DNA of 64,000 nt from Opitutia bacterium ISCC 52. Its GTDB lineage: Bacteria; Verrucomicrobiota; Verrucomicrobiia; Opitutales; UBA2995. The DNA is taken from the NCBI GenBank assembly GCA_014529675.2, contig CP076040.1:3367894-3431893 (forward strand), written 5' to 3'. A model generated the notes under the pieces. The model saw only the letters and a list, made by a program, of their open reading frames with translations. It did not search any database and had not been told where the DNA came from. Positions 24,339 through 33,992 of the stretch are shown here, piece by piece. The number at the start of each line of letters is the position of its first letter. The stretch's first letter is position 1. Made by a program: the position numbers and the translations under genes.

Positions 24339-25895
24339 ATGAGACCTACCCTACTCACCCTAGCCCTACTCAATCTATTTAGCCTGATTGCTCTCCAAGG
24401 AGACGACCGCCCCAATATCCTCTTCCTCATCGCAGACGATGCCTCACGGAACAGCTTTGGAGCCTATGGTGCCAATTATGTTGAGACCCCTCACTTCGAT
24501 CGCCTGGCGGAAGAAGGTGTGTTATTTACAAACGCCTATAACAATAACCCCAAATGCGCGCCAGCTCGAGCCTGTCTGGTCACAGGCCGTTACTCCTGGC
24601 AACTTGAAGAGGCGACCAATCACAATCCCATCCTCTCGGACAAGTGGATCTTTTATCCTTATATCCTGGAAGAGAATGGTTACTTCATCGGTTTTACCGG
24701 TAAAGGCTGGGGACCTGGAACTTGGCGAAGGAGCGACGTGAATGCAAATAACGCCAAAAACGACAATCCAGCCGGCCATGCCTACAACAATAACAAGCGG
24801 GATGTGCCTTACAAAGGCATCAATAAAATGGACTACCCTGCAAACTTCTCTGATTTCCTCTATGAATGGGATGAAACCTCCCAACCGTTCTGTTTCTGGT
24901 TAGGCACAAAGGAACCTCACAGGGGTTACGAGAAAGACTCTTGGAAAAAGGACGGACGCAATCTGGATGACGTGGAGGTGCAGAATTTTTATCCGGACAA
25001 CGAAACTATTCGCGGCGACCTAGCCGACTATGCCATTGAGGTGGAATGGTATGACAAACAGATCGGGGCGGCACTCAAACTGCTGGAAGAAAGAGGACTA
25101 TTAGAGAATACACTGATTGTTGCTACCTCTGATCACGGCATGCCCTTCCCCCGCGTGAAGGGACAAATCTATGACGAAGGCTTCAGGGTACCGTTCGTCG
25201 CTATGTGGAAAGGAACGATAGCTCCCCAACGCGTGGTTTCTGACTTTATCACCTTTCCCGATTGGGCTCCTACCCTGCTTGATCTTCTAAAAGTTGATGC
25301 ACCTGACCAAATGACAGGACAGAGCTTCCTTCCACAACTCATGTCCAAGGATTCCGGTCGTATTGACGAAGATCGAAGCTATACCTTGCTTGGCAAAGAG
25401 CGTCACGACGTAGGACGGGTAGACAATGGATTACGCTCTGTATCTTACCCCGTTCGAGCGATCCGAAACGACTTCTTCCTCTATTCTAGAAACCTGCTTC
25501 CTCACCGTTGGCCAGCTGGGGATCCAGAATATGGATACAAGAATACCGATGGTTCACCCACAAAAACCTATCTAACAGACCTAAAACCTTCTGACCCCGA
25601 GTATCACTATTTTAAAATGAGTTTCGGTAAACGCCCCAAGGAGGAGCTCTACGATATTCTCAACGACCCCCACTGCGTTAACAACCTGGCCGACAATCCA
25701 AGCTACGCAAAAATCAAGGAAGGCATGTGGAAACAATTGCAGAGTGACCTCATCGCACACAAGGATCCCCGCATCCTTGGCCAAGGAGAAATATTCGACT
25801 ACTACCCCAACAGCAAATGGGAGAGAAACAAGCAGCTCTACAACGACCCTGACTGGAACCCGGTAAAAGTATTTGAGGAGAAATATGGCCGCTAA
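24339..25895 (+). CDS. S1-family sulfatase, heparan N-sulfatase-like
   Basis: Exported sulfatase of 518 residues with signal peptide TLLTLALLNLFSLIALQG. The formylglycine signature is CAPAR with Cys73 in NNNPKCAPARACLVTGRYS. Metal residues are in NILFLIADDASRNSF and in the late SDHGMPFPR. Unlike most S1 enzymes it has the segment LGTKEPHRGYEKDSW and the pattern DFLYEWDETSQPFCFWL, which I associate with N-sulfoglucosamine sulfohydrolases, so N-sulfated amino sugars may be the substrate. The last 11 bases overlap the next gene, implying translational coupling with a D-amino-acid-oxidase-like flavoprotein. Confidence 0.93.
   Translation: MRPTLLTLALLNLFSLIALQGDDRPNILFLIADDASRNSFGAYGANYVETPHFDRLAEEGVLFTNAYNNNPKCAPARACLVTGRYSWQLEEATNHNPILSDKWIFYPYILEENGYFIGFTGKGWGPGTWRRSDVNANNAKNDNPAGHAYNNNKRDVPYKGINKMDYPANFSDFLYEWDETSQPFCFWLGTKEPHRGYEKDSWKKDGRNLDDVEVQNFYPDNETIRGDLADYAIEVEWYDKQIGAALKLLEERGLLENTLIVATSDHGMPFPRVKGQIYDEGFRVPFVAMWKGTIAPQRVVSDFITFPDWAPTLLDLLKVDAPDQMTGQSFLPQLMSKDSGRIDEDRSYTLLGKERHDVGRVDNGLRSVSYPVRAIRNDFFLYSRNLLPHRWPAGDPEYGYKNTDGSPTKTYLTDLKPSDPEYHYFKMSFGKRPKEELYDILNDPHCVNNLADNPSYAKIKEGMWKQLQSDLIAHKDPRILGQGEIFDYYPNSKWERNKQLYNDPDWNPVKVFEEKYGR
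25875..25880 (+). promoter_or_regulatory. Ribosome-binding site of the overlapping flavoprotein gene
   Basis: GAGGAG lies five bases before the ATG at 25885, inside the end of the sulfatase gene. It decides the start over a TTG at 25873 and supports translational coupling. Confidence 0.6.
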
Positions 25896-26871
25896 AGTAG
25901 ATACCGAAAAGCAAATCGCAGTTGTGGGTGCCGGCGTCATTGGCCTCACCTCCGCAATTCGCCTTCTTGAAGCAGGACACTCGGTGGATATTCATGCACG
26001 GGATATCACTCCCCATACAACTTCGGATGTGGCAGCTTCCTTTTGGTGCCCATACAGGGTCGGGCCGCACGGTCGTGCTCTGGAATGGGCACGCTTTACC
26101 CGCGACGTGTTTTCAAGGGAAATGAAACATCCGGAATGCGGTATCAGTCTGACGCGCAATCGTGAAATCTTTAAAGAGCCAGCAAAAGATCCCTGGTATC
26201 TGGATCTGCTCCAAAACTATAAAAAGATTCCTACCGAACAACTGCCTGAGGCATTCAGCGATGCATACGAATTCGACACTTATCTGATCGAAACCGCTAG
26301 CTACATGAAGTACCTCCACGAGAAAGTTCAATCGCTTGGAGCCAACATTATTGAGCACGATCTCCACTCGCTTGAAGAATTAAAAGGAAACTACGATGTC
26401 GTAATCAATTGCAGCGGAGTCTGGGCCAGGCAGTTGGTCAAGGATGAGTCCGTGTATCCCATTCGAGGCCAGGTCGTGGTGATTGAAAAGCTGGATAAGC
26501 CCAATGAGCCGATTACCACCCACGACGCAGGCGAATACCCAAGCTACATCGTGCCAAGGTCCAACGATTGCCTTCTCGGAGGAACCGCGCTTGCCGACAA
26601 TTGGGACCTTGAAGCACACCCGGAAACCGCCTCCAATATTCGGGCCCGATGCGAAAAAATCGTTCCTGAAACCGAATCCCAAAAAGTTCTTCAGCACAAA
26701 GTAGGTCTTCGTCCAGGACGCAAATCAGTCCGACTTGAGCTCGATCAAGCCATAACTGAACTTCCAGTCATCCATAATTACGGACATGGCGGTAGTGGCT
26801 ACACACTCTCCTGGGGTTGCGCTGAAGATGTGTTGGAATTAGTAGGACAAGTTCCTGACACGGCGACTTGA
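25885..26871 (+). CDS. D-amino-acid-oxidase-family FAD oxidoreductase
   Basis: Flavoprotein of 328 residues. The N-terminal FAD motif is AVVGAGVIGLTSAIRLL (G15-x-G17-x-x-G20), followed by HTTSDVAASFWCPYRV. The active-site and signature parts of D-amino-acid and D-aspartate oxidases are clear: INCSGVWARQLV, YPIRGQVVV, GLRPGRKSVRLE and the ending HNYGHGGSGYTLSWG. It would oxidise a D-amino acid to the keto acid with hydrogen peroxide, in the cytoplasm. Its ATG overlaps the sulfatase by 11 bases. No signal peptide. Its stop is only two bases from the convergent SGNH gene. Confidence 0.92.
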   Translation: MAAKVDTEKQIAVVGAGVIGLTSAIRLLEAGHSVDIHARDITPHTTSDVAASFWCPYRVGPHGRALEWARFTRDVFSREMKHPECGISLTRNREIFKEPAKDPWYLDLLQNYKKIPTEQLPEAFSDAYEFDTYLIETASYMKYLHEKVQSLGANIIEHDLHSLEELKGNYDVVINCSGVWARQLVKDESVYPIRGQVVVIEKLDKPNEPITTHDAGEYPSYIVPRSNDCLLGGTALADNWDLEAHPETASNIRARCEKIVPETESQKVLQHKVGLRPGRKSVRLELDQAITELPVIHNYGHGGSGYTLSWGCAEDVLELVGQVPDTAT

Positions 26872-26873
26872 AA

Positions 26874-28205
26874 TCACATCTCTTTAATTCGAATTCGTCG
26901 GTACTCGATCTGACCACGGTCCCCTTCCAGACCGATGGCGCCCTTGGCTGGAATCTCCATAGCCTCTTCGATAACTTCCCCGTTGCAGGTAGCATGCGCG
27001 GTCGTTCCCGTGACGGTGATGACCAGTTCGTTCCAACCACCTTGGCGATAGTGCTTTAAGTCCGTATAGGGACCTGCCAAAGGAAAGTCGCGGCACTGGA
27101 GCTGTTTACCTTTTAGAAACACTCCACTGTCGGCATTGGGTGTAGCGCGGAATTCCAGTTTCAACACGAAGTCTTTTTCAAAATCACGCGTGGTCCAAAG
27201 CTGTTGGATCCGACGACCCTCAGTCGGAGTGGTCACTACCAGTCGATCATTGATGGCCAAATAACGACCATCACTGCTGACGGTTTTTCCATAAAAATTC
27301 TCAGGCTTATCGAAGGAAGAAAATATCAGTCCGTTCTTATTCGGCTTACGAGGAGGAGTCACTTTAAAGCCCCAACCATTTAAGTTTTTCCCGCTGAAGA
27401 GAGGAACAAAATCATTCTCAACAACAAAAGTATCGGGAGCGGTCTCGACCATACCGAGCGTGGCAAAAACAGGACGCAAGGCCTCTGCCCATTTCTTGTA
27501 GCCTTTACCATTGGGATGAAGTAGGTCGGGAAACTCTTCCAACTTGGAGTTACCTTCCTCATTCGCAAACAGTGTCCAGGTATCCAAGACAGTAATACGG
27601 ATATCGCCTTTAGCAACGGAGGCCAAAGCATCGTTGATGGCCTGAATATCTTCCGGCGTGCGTTTCTTATCGGGATGACTAGGCATAACCCGACACAAAA
27701 TGATAGGCATGTCCGGGTTGTGAGCTTTGAACGCATCGAGCATCAATTTCACATTGCCATAAATTTGTTCAGGAGTCGCACCATCGGCCAGGTCATTGGT
27801 TCCCATAAGCATCACGACCGCACTTGGATTAAGCGCCAGGACATCTTCATCCAATCGGATGAGCATACCCCGCGTCGTATCACCACTGATGCCACGATTA
27901 GCGATTTTGAGTTCAGGAAAGAGATTAGGTAGATCTCGCCATCCATGCGATATGGAATCCCCTAAGAATACAACCGCACCCTGATCTTGTTCGGTGCGGT
28001 GATGCCAAGATCCTCGCCGCTGATTCCACACATTCTGAAACCAGTCATGTTGACCTCGAATCGGGCCATCTCCTGGAAGGCCTTCATAACTATCTGGCAG
28101 AGCGATGGCTGCCTTCTCAGCTGGAGATAATTCGTGTGCTGAGACATCAGCAGCAACCAAACTGAGACATAGAGAAATTAGAGTAAGTACAGAACGTAGC
28201 TTCAT
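26874..28205 (-). CDS. SGNH/GDSL esterase fused to a DUF1080 domain
   Basis: Exported two-domain protein of 443 residues. The signal peptide (LISLCLSLVAADVSA) is followed by an SGNH esterase: block I VVFLGDSISHGW with the nucleophile Ser, IANRGISGDT for the Gly block, VVMLMGTNDLADG for the Asn block, and LLHPNGKGYKKW with Asp-x-x-His equivalent. From about residue 270, FVPLFSGKNLNGWGF starts a DUF1080 beta-sandwich ending in QIEYRRIRIKEM. The architecture suggests an acetyl-sugar esterase carrying a sugar-binding or 3-keto-glycoside domain. Last gene of a minus-strand group with a membrane protein and a CE15 esterase upstream. Confidence 0.92.
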   Translation of the reverse strand: MKLRSVLTLISLCLSLVAADVSAHELSPAEKAAIALPDSYEGLPGDGPIRGQHDWFQNVWNQRRGSWHHRTEQDQGAVVFLGDSISHGWRDLPNLFPELKIANRGISGDTTRGMLIRLDEDVLALNPSAVVMLMGTNDLADGATPEQIYGNVKLMLDAFKAHNPDMPIILCRVMPSHPDKKRTPEDIQAINDALASVAKGDIRITVLDTWTLFANEEGNSKLEEFPDLLHPNGKGYKKWAEALRPVFATLGMVETAPDTFVVENDFVPLFSGKNLNGWGFKVTPPRKPNKNGLIFSSFDKPENFYGKTVSSDGRYLAINDRLVVTTPTEGRRIQQLWTTRDFEKDFVLKLEFRATPNADSGVFLKGKQLQCRDFPLAGPYTDLKHYRQGGWNELVITVTGTTAHATCNGEVIEEAMEIPAKGAIGLEGDRGQIEYRRIRIKEM

Positions 28206-28226
28206 AGAGGTACTATTTAATAGAAA

Positions 28227-28808
28227 TTATTCACGTGACTGGCACTGATACATAAGGTGCCCTAAACCAGCTCCAAACCCCAGGCCGTGACCGAGTCCCC
28301 AAAGGATGCGACCCATAAAACCAGGCACTGCTGCATGAAGTTCACCTCCAAGGTAATAGCCGAGCGTGTGACAGGTAAAGAGGACAGATACAAGGGGTAG
28401 CAGTGCCTTCGCACTGCCAAATGCGGAGCGAAACAGCACAGCCATAATCAAGAGCCCAAAGAATGACCCGAAGAGGTCTGCTTGGAACTTTCCTTTTAGG
28501 CCAAACCAGAAAACACAGTAACTAACTGCGTAGAGAAAAAAGGAGACGGCGAATAATCCAAAGAACTTCATTGCGCTCTTCGGTTTTACCACCAGTTGCC
28601 CTAATGCAAAACTTGATAAACCAAGGTAAACAACCGCAATAGATCCCCACATGGGATACCGTCCAGGCACCAGACGGAATGCCCAGATTGAATAGGCAAT
28701 CACGCTGACAACGGCAAAAGAGATAGCTCCAAACAGCATGCCTTTGCAGCAACCGCTGGTCCACCGGATGTTGTTTTCTTTATTTGGGTCAGGGACTAAA
28801 TCGAACAT
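28227..28808 (-). CDS. Polytopic membrane protein, unknown
   Basis: A 193-residue hydrophobic protein with about six transmembrane helices and no family I recognise. The ATG at 28808 is preferred over a TTG at 28838 because it lies 4 bases after the stop of the CE15 gene and starts with a short hydrophilic N-terminus (MFDLVPDPNKENN). Coupled spacing to the CE15 gene and to the SGNH gene 21 bases downstream implies one transcript. Function unknown. Confidence 0.75.
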   Translation of the reverse strand: MFDLVPDPNKENNIRWTSGCCKGMLFGAISFAVVSVIAYSIWAFRLVPGRYPMWGSIAVVYLGLSSFALGQLVVKPKSAMKFFGLFAVSFFLYAVSYCVFWFGLKGKFQADLFGSFFGLLIMAVLFRSAFGSAKALLPLVSVLFTCHTLGYYLGGELHAAVPGFMGRILWGLGHGLGFGAGLGHLMYQCQSRE

Positions 28809-28812
28809 CGTA

Positions 28813-30141
28813 TTAATCGTTAAAGTGGCGGTCGGCAAAATTCAAATACTGCTCCCAATCGAAACCGGTCACATCGTGCTTTCCCGTACGTATATGATAC
28901 CCGATTGAGTCACCTACAGGTTGATTGAGGGGTGGCTGCTTCTCTACTCCAACGCCCGATTTGCCAAAGAGCTCATACACGGGTCCGGCATGCTTTCCCG
29001 AAAGAAACTCTCCATGGGGATCCGCCCACTCATCTTCCACGGCACTCGCGATATAAACCGGTCGGGGGGCCATCAGAGAAATCAACATATGCTGATCGAG
29101 CGGCAAGGCTGCCTCGTTAGCATTATACTGCTTGAAACTCTTACAAAACCAATGGGGGAAAGTATCGTTGATCTTTTTAACCGTTTCGCCGAATGCCCGT
29201 CTACTCAGTGCAGCACCACCGCAACCAGAATTGTTTGAAATCACGAGTGCAAATCGAGGATCCGCCGCCCCAGCCCAGAGGGAAGTCTTCCCCAGTCGCG
29301 AGTGACCAATCACGGCGATCTTAGAACCGTCGATGTGTGACATTTTTCCGAACTCATCCACCACCAGGCTCAATCCCCAGGCCCACGCCGATATGGCACT
29401 CCAGTCTTCCAGCGCCAACGGGTTACCCGACTCATCGGTCTTAATATGTGCGCGAACGCCGTGCTTCCAACCGTCCTTATGATCGGGTTCTACATCCCCA
29501 TAATAAACCGTGGCTAACGCATAACCACGATCAATAATCGTTTCCACCGGCCAGCGGTTTGCGCTTAATCCCCGAGCAGCATCGGTCGCACGGTGGTTTA
29601 CGTTTCCATTTTCATTCCCCTTTCGCATCCATTTGTCGGACAAGGTTATTTCCGGGTCAGCTTGTATGGTGTGGTTGCCATTAAAATTGTACCCGAGAAA
29701 CACGGGATGGGGACCTTCGCCAACCGGAATATACATCAAGACGCGCATTTCAAAATCAGGGCTTACATCCTCGTAGCGAATAACAAGCTCCGTACGGTGG
29801 GCTTTCCCATTCAATACATTAGCTTCTACAGCCTCAGTCGAAACACGCTTTAGAACTGGTCGCCCTGGTCGACGCCCATACATTTGGTCTTCGAATAACG
29901 CCAAGATCTCACCACGCTGCCTCCCTATCCATTGGGCGGCTGACCGAATTTTAGATCCATCTTCAAGGATCAAAGGATCCGGCAAGGTATATTCAGGAAC
30001 TTTGTCCTCTTCATAGTTAAACCCGGGTCGCCGTCCATTAGCTAAGGTCATAACCAAACAAAAAAACAGGAGGCCAAAAAAGCCAAACCAATTAATGGTA
30101 TGAAATAATCGATGCAGGGGTTTTTGATCAAAGGGAGACAT
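28813..30141 (-). CDS. CE15-type glucuronoyl esterase-like alpha/beta hydrolase
   Basis: Membrane-anchored or exported esterase of 442 residues; a hydrophobic helix near residues 18-36 comes first. The CE15 nucleophile motif is GHSRLGKTSLWAGA (Ser281), then the conserved NNSGCGGAALSRR segment, with His376 in WADPHGEF and an acidic residue just upstream. The N-terminal IGRQRGEILALFEDQMYGRRPG pattern is typical of bacterial CE15 proteins, which cleave esters of 4-O-methyl-glucuronate in lignin-carbohydrate complexes and related glycans. The ATG at 30141 is chosen because the longer frame extends into the propeller gene. It heads a three-gene minus-strand group. Confidence 0.92.
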   Translation of the reverse strand: MSPFDQKPLHRLFHTINWFGFFGLLFFCLVMTLANGRRPGFNYEEDKVPEYTLPDPLILEDGSKIRSAAQWIGRQRGEILALFEDQMYGRRPGRPVLKRVSTEAVEANVLNGKAHRTELVIRYEDVSPDFEMRVLMYIPVGEGPHPVFLGYNFNGNHTIQADPEITLSDKWMRKGNENGNVNHRATDAARGLSANRWPVETIIDRGYALATVYYGDVEPDHKDGWKHGVRAHIKTDESGNPLALEDWSAISAWAWGLSLVVDEFGKMSHIDGSKIAVIGHSRLGKTSLWAGAADPRFALVISNNSGCGGAALSRRAFGETVKKINDTFPHWFCKSFKQYNANEAALPLDQHMLISLMAPRPVYIASAVEDEWADPHGEFLSGKHAGPVYELFGKSGVGVEKQPPLNQPVGDSIGYHIRTGKHDVTGFDWEQYLNFADRHFND

Positions 30142-30205
30142 AGTCAGCACCCTAGCAGATGCTATCTGAAAGGAACAAGCTTCAACTAGACTGCTAGAAA
30201 ATTGC

Positions 30206-33200
30206 TCAACCGTCTGACAACAACAGACGAATAAATATCGTTTCAGTTGAATCAATCGGCTCCAAGTACCGCACTAACTTTCCAGTGCGAAAATCCAAAT
30301 CGGTAATTTCGTGTCCTTCCGGAAATGAGATCCAATCCTTGAGGTTATAGGAAAACTGAGGCATCACTTCCTGCCCCTCCACTGAATGCACATTTTGAGC
30401 AACTTGAAGATAGAGATAACGTTCTCCGTCTTCGCCTTCTGCCACCCAGCTGACAATGGGTAATACATCCTGATCATCCTCAGGGTTCGAACCTGTAAGG
30501 AATTCAAAACCATTGGATACCCCATCTCCATCGAGATCCCCTGCGCTTTCGGGCACATTATCTCCTTCTCCTAACCCGAGGAGTTGCGTCATCCAATCAT
30601 TGTAAGACTTTTGAACCACCGTATCGGCATACGCCCATGGTTCCCCGTCTCCCAACTCTTCCAGTATATGACTTCCACTTGCTTGAGTGAACGAAAGCTG
30701 TTCCGCACCAATGATCATCCATTCATCTTCATGATGCATTTGAAGCTGTGGAGCTTCCAATGAGGACTCGACATTTGAGAAAGCGCCGCCGAAATCCAAG
30801 GTCTCTACACCGTACCAGCCTTGGGGAATATAGGCGAGTTCGCGTTCAAAAACATCAATAAGATCTATGCGTTGCCAGAAGTAGATATCGGGAAAGGAAA
30901 TCGTCGTTTTTTGTGGGTCGGCAGGATCCGTGAAATCCATAAAGCTCAATTCGCCAGATCCTGGTGCAACGAGTATATCATCCACCACACCCAAACGGTA
31001 AATAGCACCCTCATGATTCACCGCCTGATGTTCAAAAAAGGCCCCGCTGTTGAGCCACTCGTAGGTCGTTAATTCTGTTAGCGATTTACCTTCGGTGTAT
31101 TCAGTACGACCCAACACAACGAACTCATCTTCAAACAATTTGGGGCCATAGTTGGAATCCTCATCCACCAGCTCATCAATCAAGTAGGCCGAAACACCAT
31201 CAAAGGCGGAAGCCTGTACCCGGAAAGCACTACGCCATACTTCTTTGTCGTAATAACCCCGGTAGACTGAGGAAAATAGAATGACACCGCCGGAACCGTT
31301 ATCGATCACGTTCTCAAAAGTACCTGGAATCTCAACGAGAGGAAGCCGTTGTGGCTCTGTGGCGTTGCTCAGATTAATCTGTCCTAACCAGTGACGGGCC
31401 ATCCACCGATTCTGACCCTCCACGGTTTCAATGAACTCAGAACTTTGCAGGCCATAGTAAACAACCGAATCGAGAACTCTGATTTGCCCTTCCGACCAAC
31501 ATTCTCTTGGCTCGTCACCATTCGTAAGATTGGTCAGTAAATTAACGGAACTAAGAATCTCCGGTGCGCTCTTGTCCTCAATATTTACTAAATACAACTT
31601 CCCTCCAGGAGAGTAGTAAGGACTGATAAAGTCAGAGGAAAGCCTGCCTGAATCAGCAAACCCAGGTTCCAGGAAGAAATAGGAGTTTTGCTCTCCCGGA
31701 TACCAGAGCAAGGTGCCATCCTCCAACAACTTAGCCTGATAATCACTGGAACCATAGAAGACATATTGATTGGAAACCAATTCATCCATGACCGAGCCCA
31801 GAACGACGGGTTCGGCCGGATTCGAAAGATCAATAATCGTCGTGCGGAAGCTATCCCGATATTCCCACTCACCTTCTGCTATTTGATTATTCCCATAGTT
31901 GGACTGTGCAATCACCAAGTAATTTTCGAGCAAAATCGATCCAACGATCCTGCCTTCAGGCAATGCTATGGAGGCAAGTAATTCGTCTGCATCGTCGAGT
32001 GAAGTAACATGCAACTGAGGCTTTTGATCGTTGCCGCCCCAATACCAGAAGCCTGGACCCCGTTGAAGCTGTACCAAGTAATCCCCTACACGATGCACCA
32101 AGTCAACTGGCCAGGCCAAAGGCAAGGTAGCAAGGAGCTCCGGATTATCCGGATCAGAAATATCAAGTGACTTGAGCGACTGACCCGAAATAGATACTAC
32201 CACCTCGTCCATGACTCGTGCCCGACGTGCCCGAAAATCGTGTTCGATGGCCCCACGCTTCGCCAGCTCTCCCTCACCAAGCTCAACCAGTTGGATACCA
32301 CTGATGGATCCATTATCTGGATCATAACCAGAGAATGGGACGAGCGCCCAACCTTCTTCCGGGAAAAAGCCAAAGGCCTTTTCGTCCCAATTCGCTTCCG
32401 ACCAGGACCAGCCGTCTTCCTCGCCAATGTATACACGCGATGCGAGCGTAGGATCGGTTGGATCCGAAACATCAAACCAAGACACTGCAATTTGATTTTC
32501 TTCTACACCCACTGAAACCAAAGCATCATCACCCATCGGTTCCAAATGAGTGGAAAAGCCCGGGACTTCCAATTCACCCAAGAGTTGAGGATTGGCCGGA
32601 TCGGCCAGACTGATGACAAATAGAGGATCAATCCTCAGAAAGGTAACTACATATAGAAGGTCTCCAGAAAAACGGGAAGAGGTGATCGATTCATTGTTGG
32701 CAAATTCCAGGGCGGCCAAAGCTTCCACCGGCTCCTCACTGGGTTCTGAAATATCAAAGGTCTCCACACTGGCGTACCGTTGCCTGTTTTCATCACGCCA
32801 GACCTGACTGACCACGGTGAGGATATCGTCCTTTAAGTTCAGGTTAAATTTATTACGGACGTGGCCTTTGCTGGGAAATTCGTGAGTGAGTATCGGATCC
32901 ACTTCAGGATCTGAGATATCAACCACATGCACCGTAGAGAGCGTCGTTCTGGTTATATGGTCATAGGCGGAAGTCGCAATCATGAGGGCTCTAGAAGTCG
33001 CCTGCACAATTCCGCCCCAGTAGTTGTACTTACCGTCACGTAACTCAAGAGGATCAGCAACCACTACATTCTCGGGATCGGCCATATCGATCTTGCTCAC
33101 AGCTAGGCCAGATACAGATCGCAGGTGCTCGACTCCACTCTCTTCATCGACAGTACTCTCCTGCCACCAACGTCGCGATACCACATAGAGTATATTTCCG

Positions 33201-33916
33201 ACCAAGCGAGATTCCAGGATGTAGCCAGGTACATCGATAGTCATTTTCTCTGTTAGCGTGTCCGAATCTTCATGCTCAACCAGAAGCACTTGCCCATTCC
33301 CCGTGTTACCGTTGTAGGTCAGAAGTACGACCATGTTCTCCGTCGGGTGAAGATACATTTGTTCTCCCCCAAATGGAACACGCATCGTGGCGACTCGTTT
33401 GGGATCTGCCGGATCAGATGAATCGATAACCTGTAATCCGCGATATTGATTAAAGAAATAGAGCGTTTGATCACGCCATTTCCAGATGTCTGACTCTTCG
33501 ACGGTCGATTCGCTAGTTCCATAAGCTACTCCCTCAGCATCGGCAAGTCGGGCACCATTGCTGTTTCCATCCGGCTCAGAAGGATCAAAAACCGTTTCAC
33601 CGGAATAAAACTCGTAAGGGAAGGGATCTGACCAACTGGCCGAGACTTCAATCTCATCCTTCTGCACCCCATCTGGTACACGTAGTTTCAGAAAACCTTC
33701 ACTACCCTTCAGGTGGGCAATCGTATGTGTCTCCCAGTTTCCACTTTCATCAAGAATACGCAGACGTATGCGCCTTACCCCTTCTGGAAGTTGTAGGACC
33801 ACTGCTCGGTCCATCAGCTCGGCATCAATCTCCTCAAACTCATTGTTTGCGGTTACCGGGATATAAATTAGAGAGCTGAGCGCCAGAACCAACGCCCCTA
33901 TCGACAATGACTTCAT
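30206..33916 (-). CDS. Large secreted beta-propeller protein (LVIVD-like repeats)
   Basis: A 1236-residue exported protein (signal peptide LSIGALVLALSSLIYIPVTA). It carries at least eight repeats built on D-x-S-D-P-x-x-P-x-x-L, for example VVDISDPEVDP, ISDPDNPELLATLPL, VSDPTDPTLA and FTDPADPQKTT, the pattern of LVIVD/Beta_propel (PF09826-like) propellers, enough for more than one propeller. Near residue 1120, DLDGDGVSNGFEF with GSNPEDD is a calcium-binding, thrombospondin type 3-like element, followed by a final beta-rich part. No enzyme motif. Probably an adhesion or surface protein. It follows a GH115-like gene. Confidence 0.8.
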   Translation of the reverse strand: MKSLSIGALVLALSSLIYIPVTANNEFEEIDAELMDRAVVLQLPEGVRRIRLRILDESGNWETHTIAHLKGSEGFLKLRVPDGVQKDEIEVSASWSDPFPYEFYSGETVFDPSEPDGNSNGARLADAEGVAYGTSESTVEESDIWKWRDQTLYFFNQYRGLQVIDSSDPADPKRVATMRVPFGGEQMYLHPTENMVVLLTYNGNTGNGQVLLVEHEDSDTLTEKMTIDVPGYILESRLVGNILYVVSRRWWQESTVDEESGVEHLRSVSGLAVSKIDMADPENVVVADPLELRDGKYNYWGGIVQATSRALMIATSAYDHITRTTLSTVHVVDISDPEVDPILTHEFPSKGHVRNKFNLNLKDDILTVVSQVWRDENRQRYASVETFDISEPSEEPVEALAALEFANNESITSSRFSGDLLYVVTFLRIDPLFVISLADPANPQLLGELEVPGFSTHLEPMGDDALVSVGVEENQIAVSWFDVSDPTDPTLASRVYIGEEDGWSWSEANWDEKAFGFFPEEGWALVPFSGYDPDNGSISGIQLVELGEGELAKRGAIEHDFRARRARVMDEVVVSISGQSLKSLDISDPDNPELLATLPLAWPVDLVHRVGDYLVQLQRGPGFWYWGGNDQKPQLHVTSLDDADELLASIALPEGRIVGSILLENYLVIAQSNYGNNQIAEGEWEYRDSFRTTIIDLSNPAEPVVLGSVMDELVSNQYVFYGSSDYQAKLLEDGTLLWYPGEQNSYFFLEPGFADSGRLSSDFISPYYSPGGKLYLVNIEDKSAPEILSSVNLLTNLTNGDEPRECWSEGQIRVLDSVVYYGLQSSEFIETVEGQNRWMARHWLGQINLSNATEPQRLPLVEIPGTFENVIDNGSGGVILFSSVYRGYYDKEVWRSAFRVQASAFDGVSAYLIDELVDEDSNYGPKLFEDEFVVLGRTEYTEGKSLTELTTYEWLNSGAFFEHQAVNHEGAIYRLGVVDDILVAPGSGELSFMDFTDPADPQKTTISFPDIYFWQRIDLIDVFERELAYIPQGWYGVETLDFGGAFSNVESSLEAPQLQMHHEDEWMIIGAEQLSFTQASGSHILEELGDGEPWAYADTVVQKSYNDWMTQLLGLGEGDNVPESAGDLDGDGVSNGFEFLTGSNPEDDQDVLPIVSWVAEGEDGERYLYLQVAQNVHSVEGQEVMPQFSYNLKDWISFPEGHEITDLDFRTGKLVRYLEPIDSTETIFIRLLLSDG

Positions 33917-33992
33917 AGCAAATCCAGGAATTTATACGTTAGAACCTAGAATTCGGATTCGCGAGATTTTATTTTTTGGGAAAACTTCGCAA

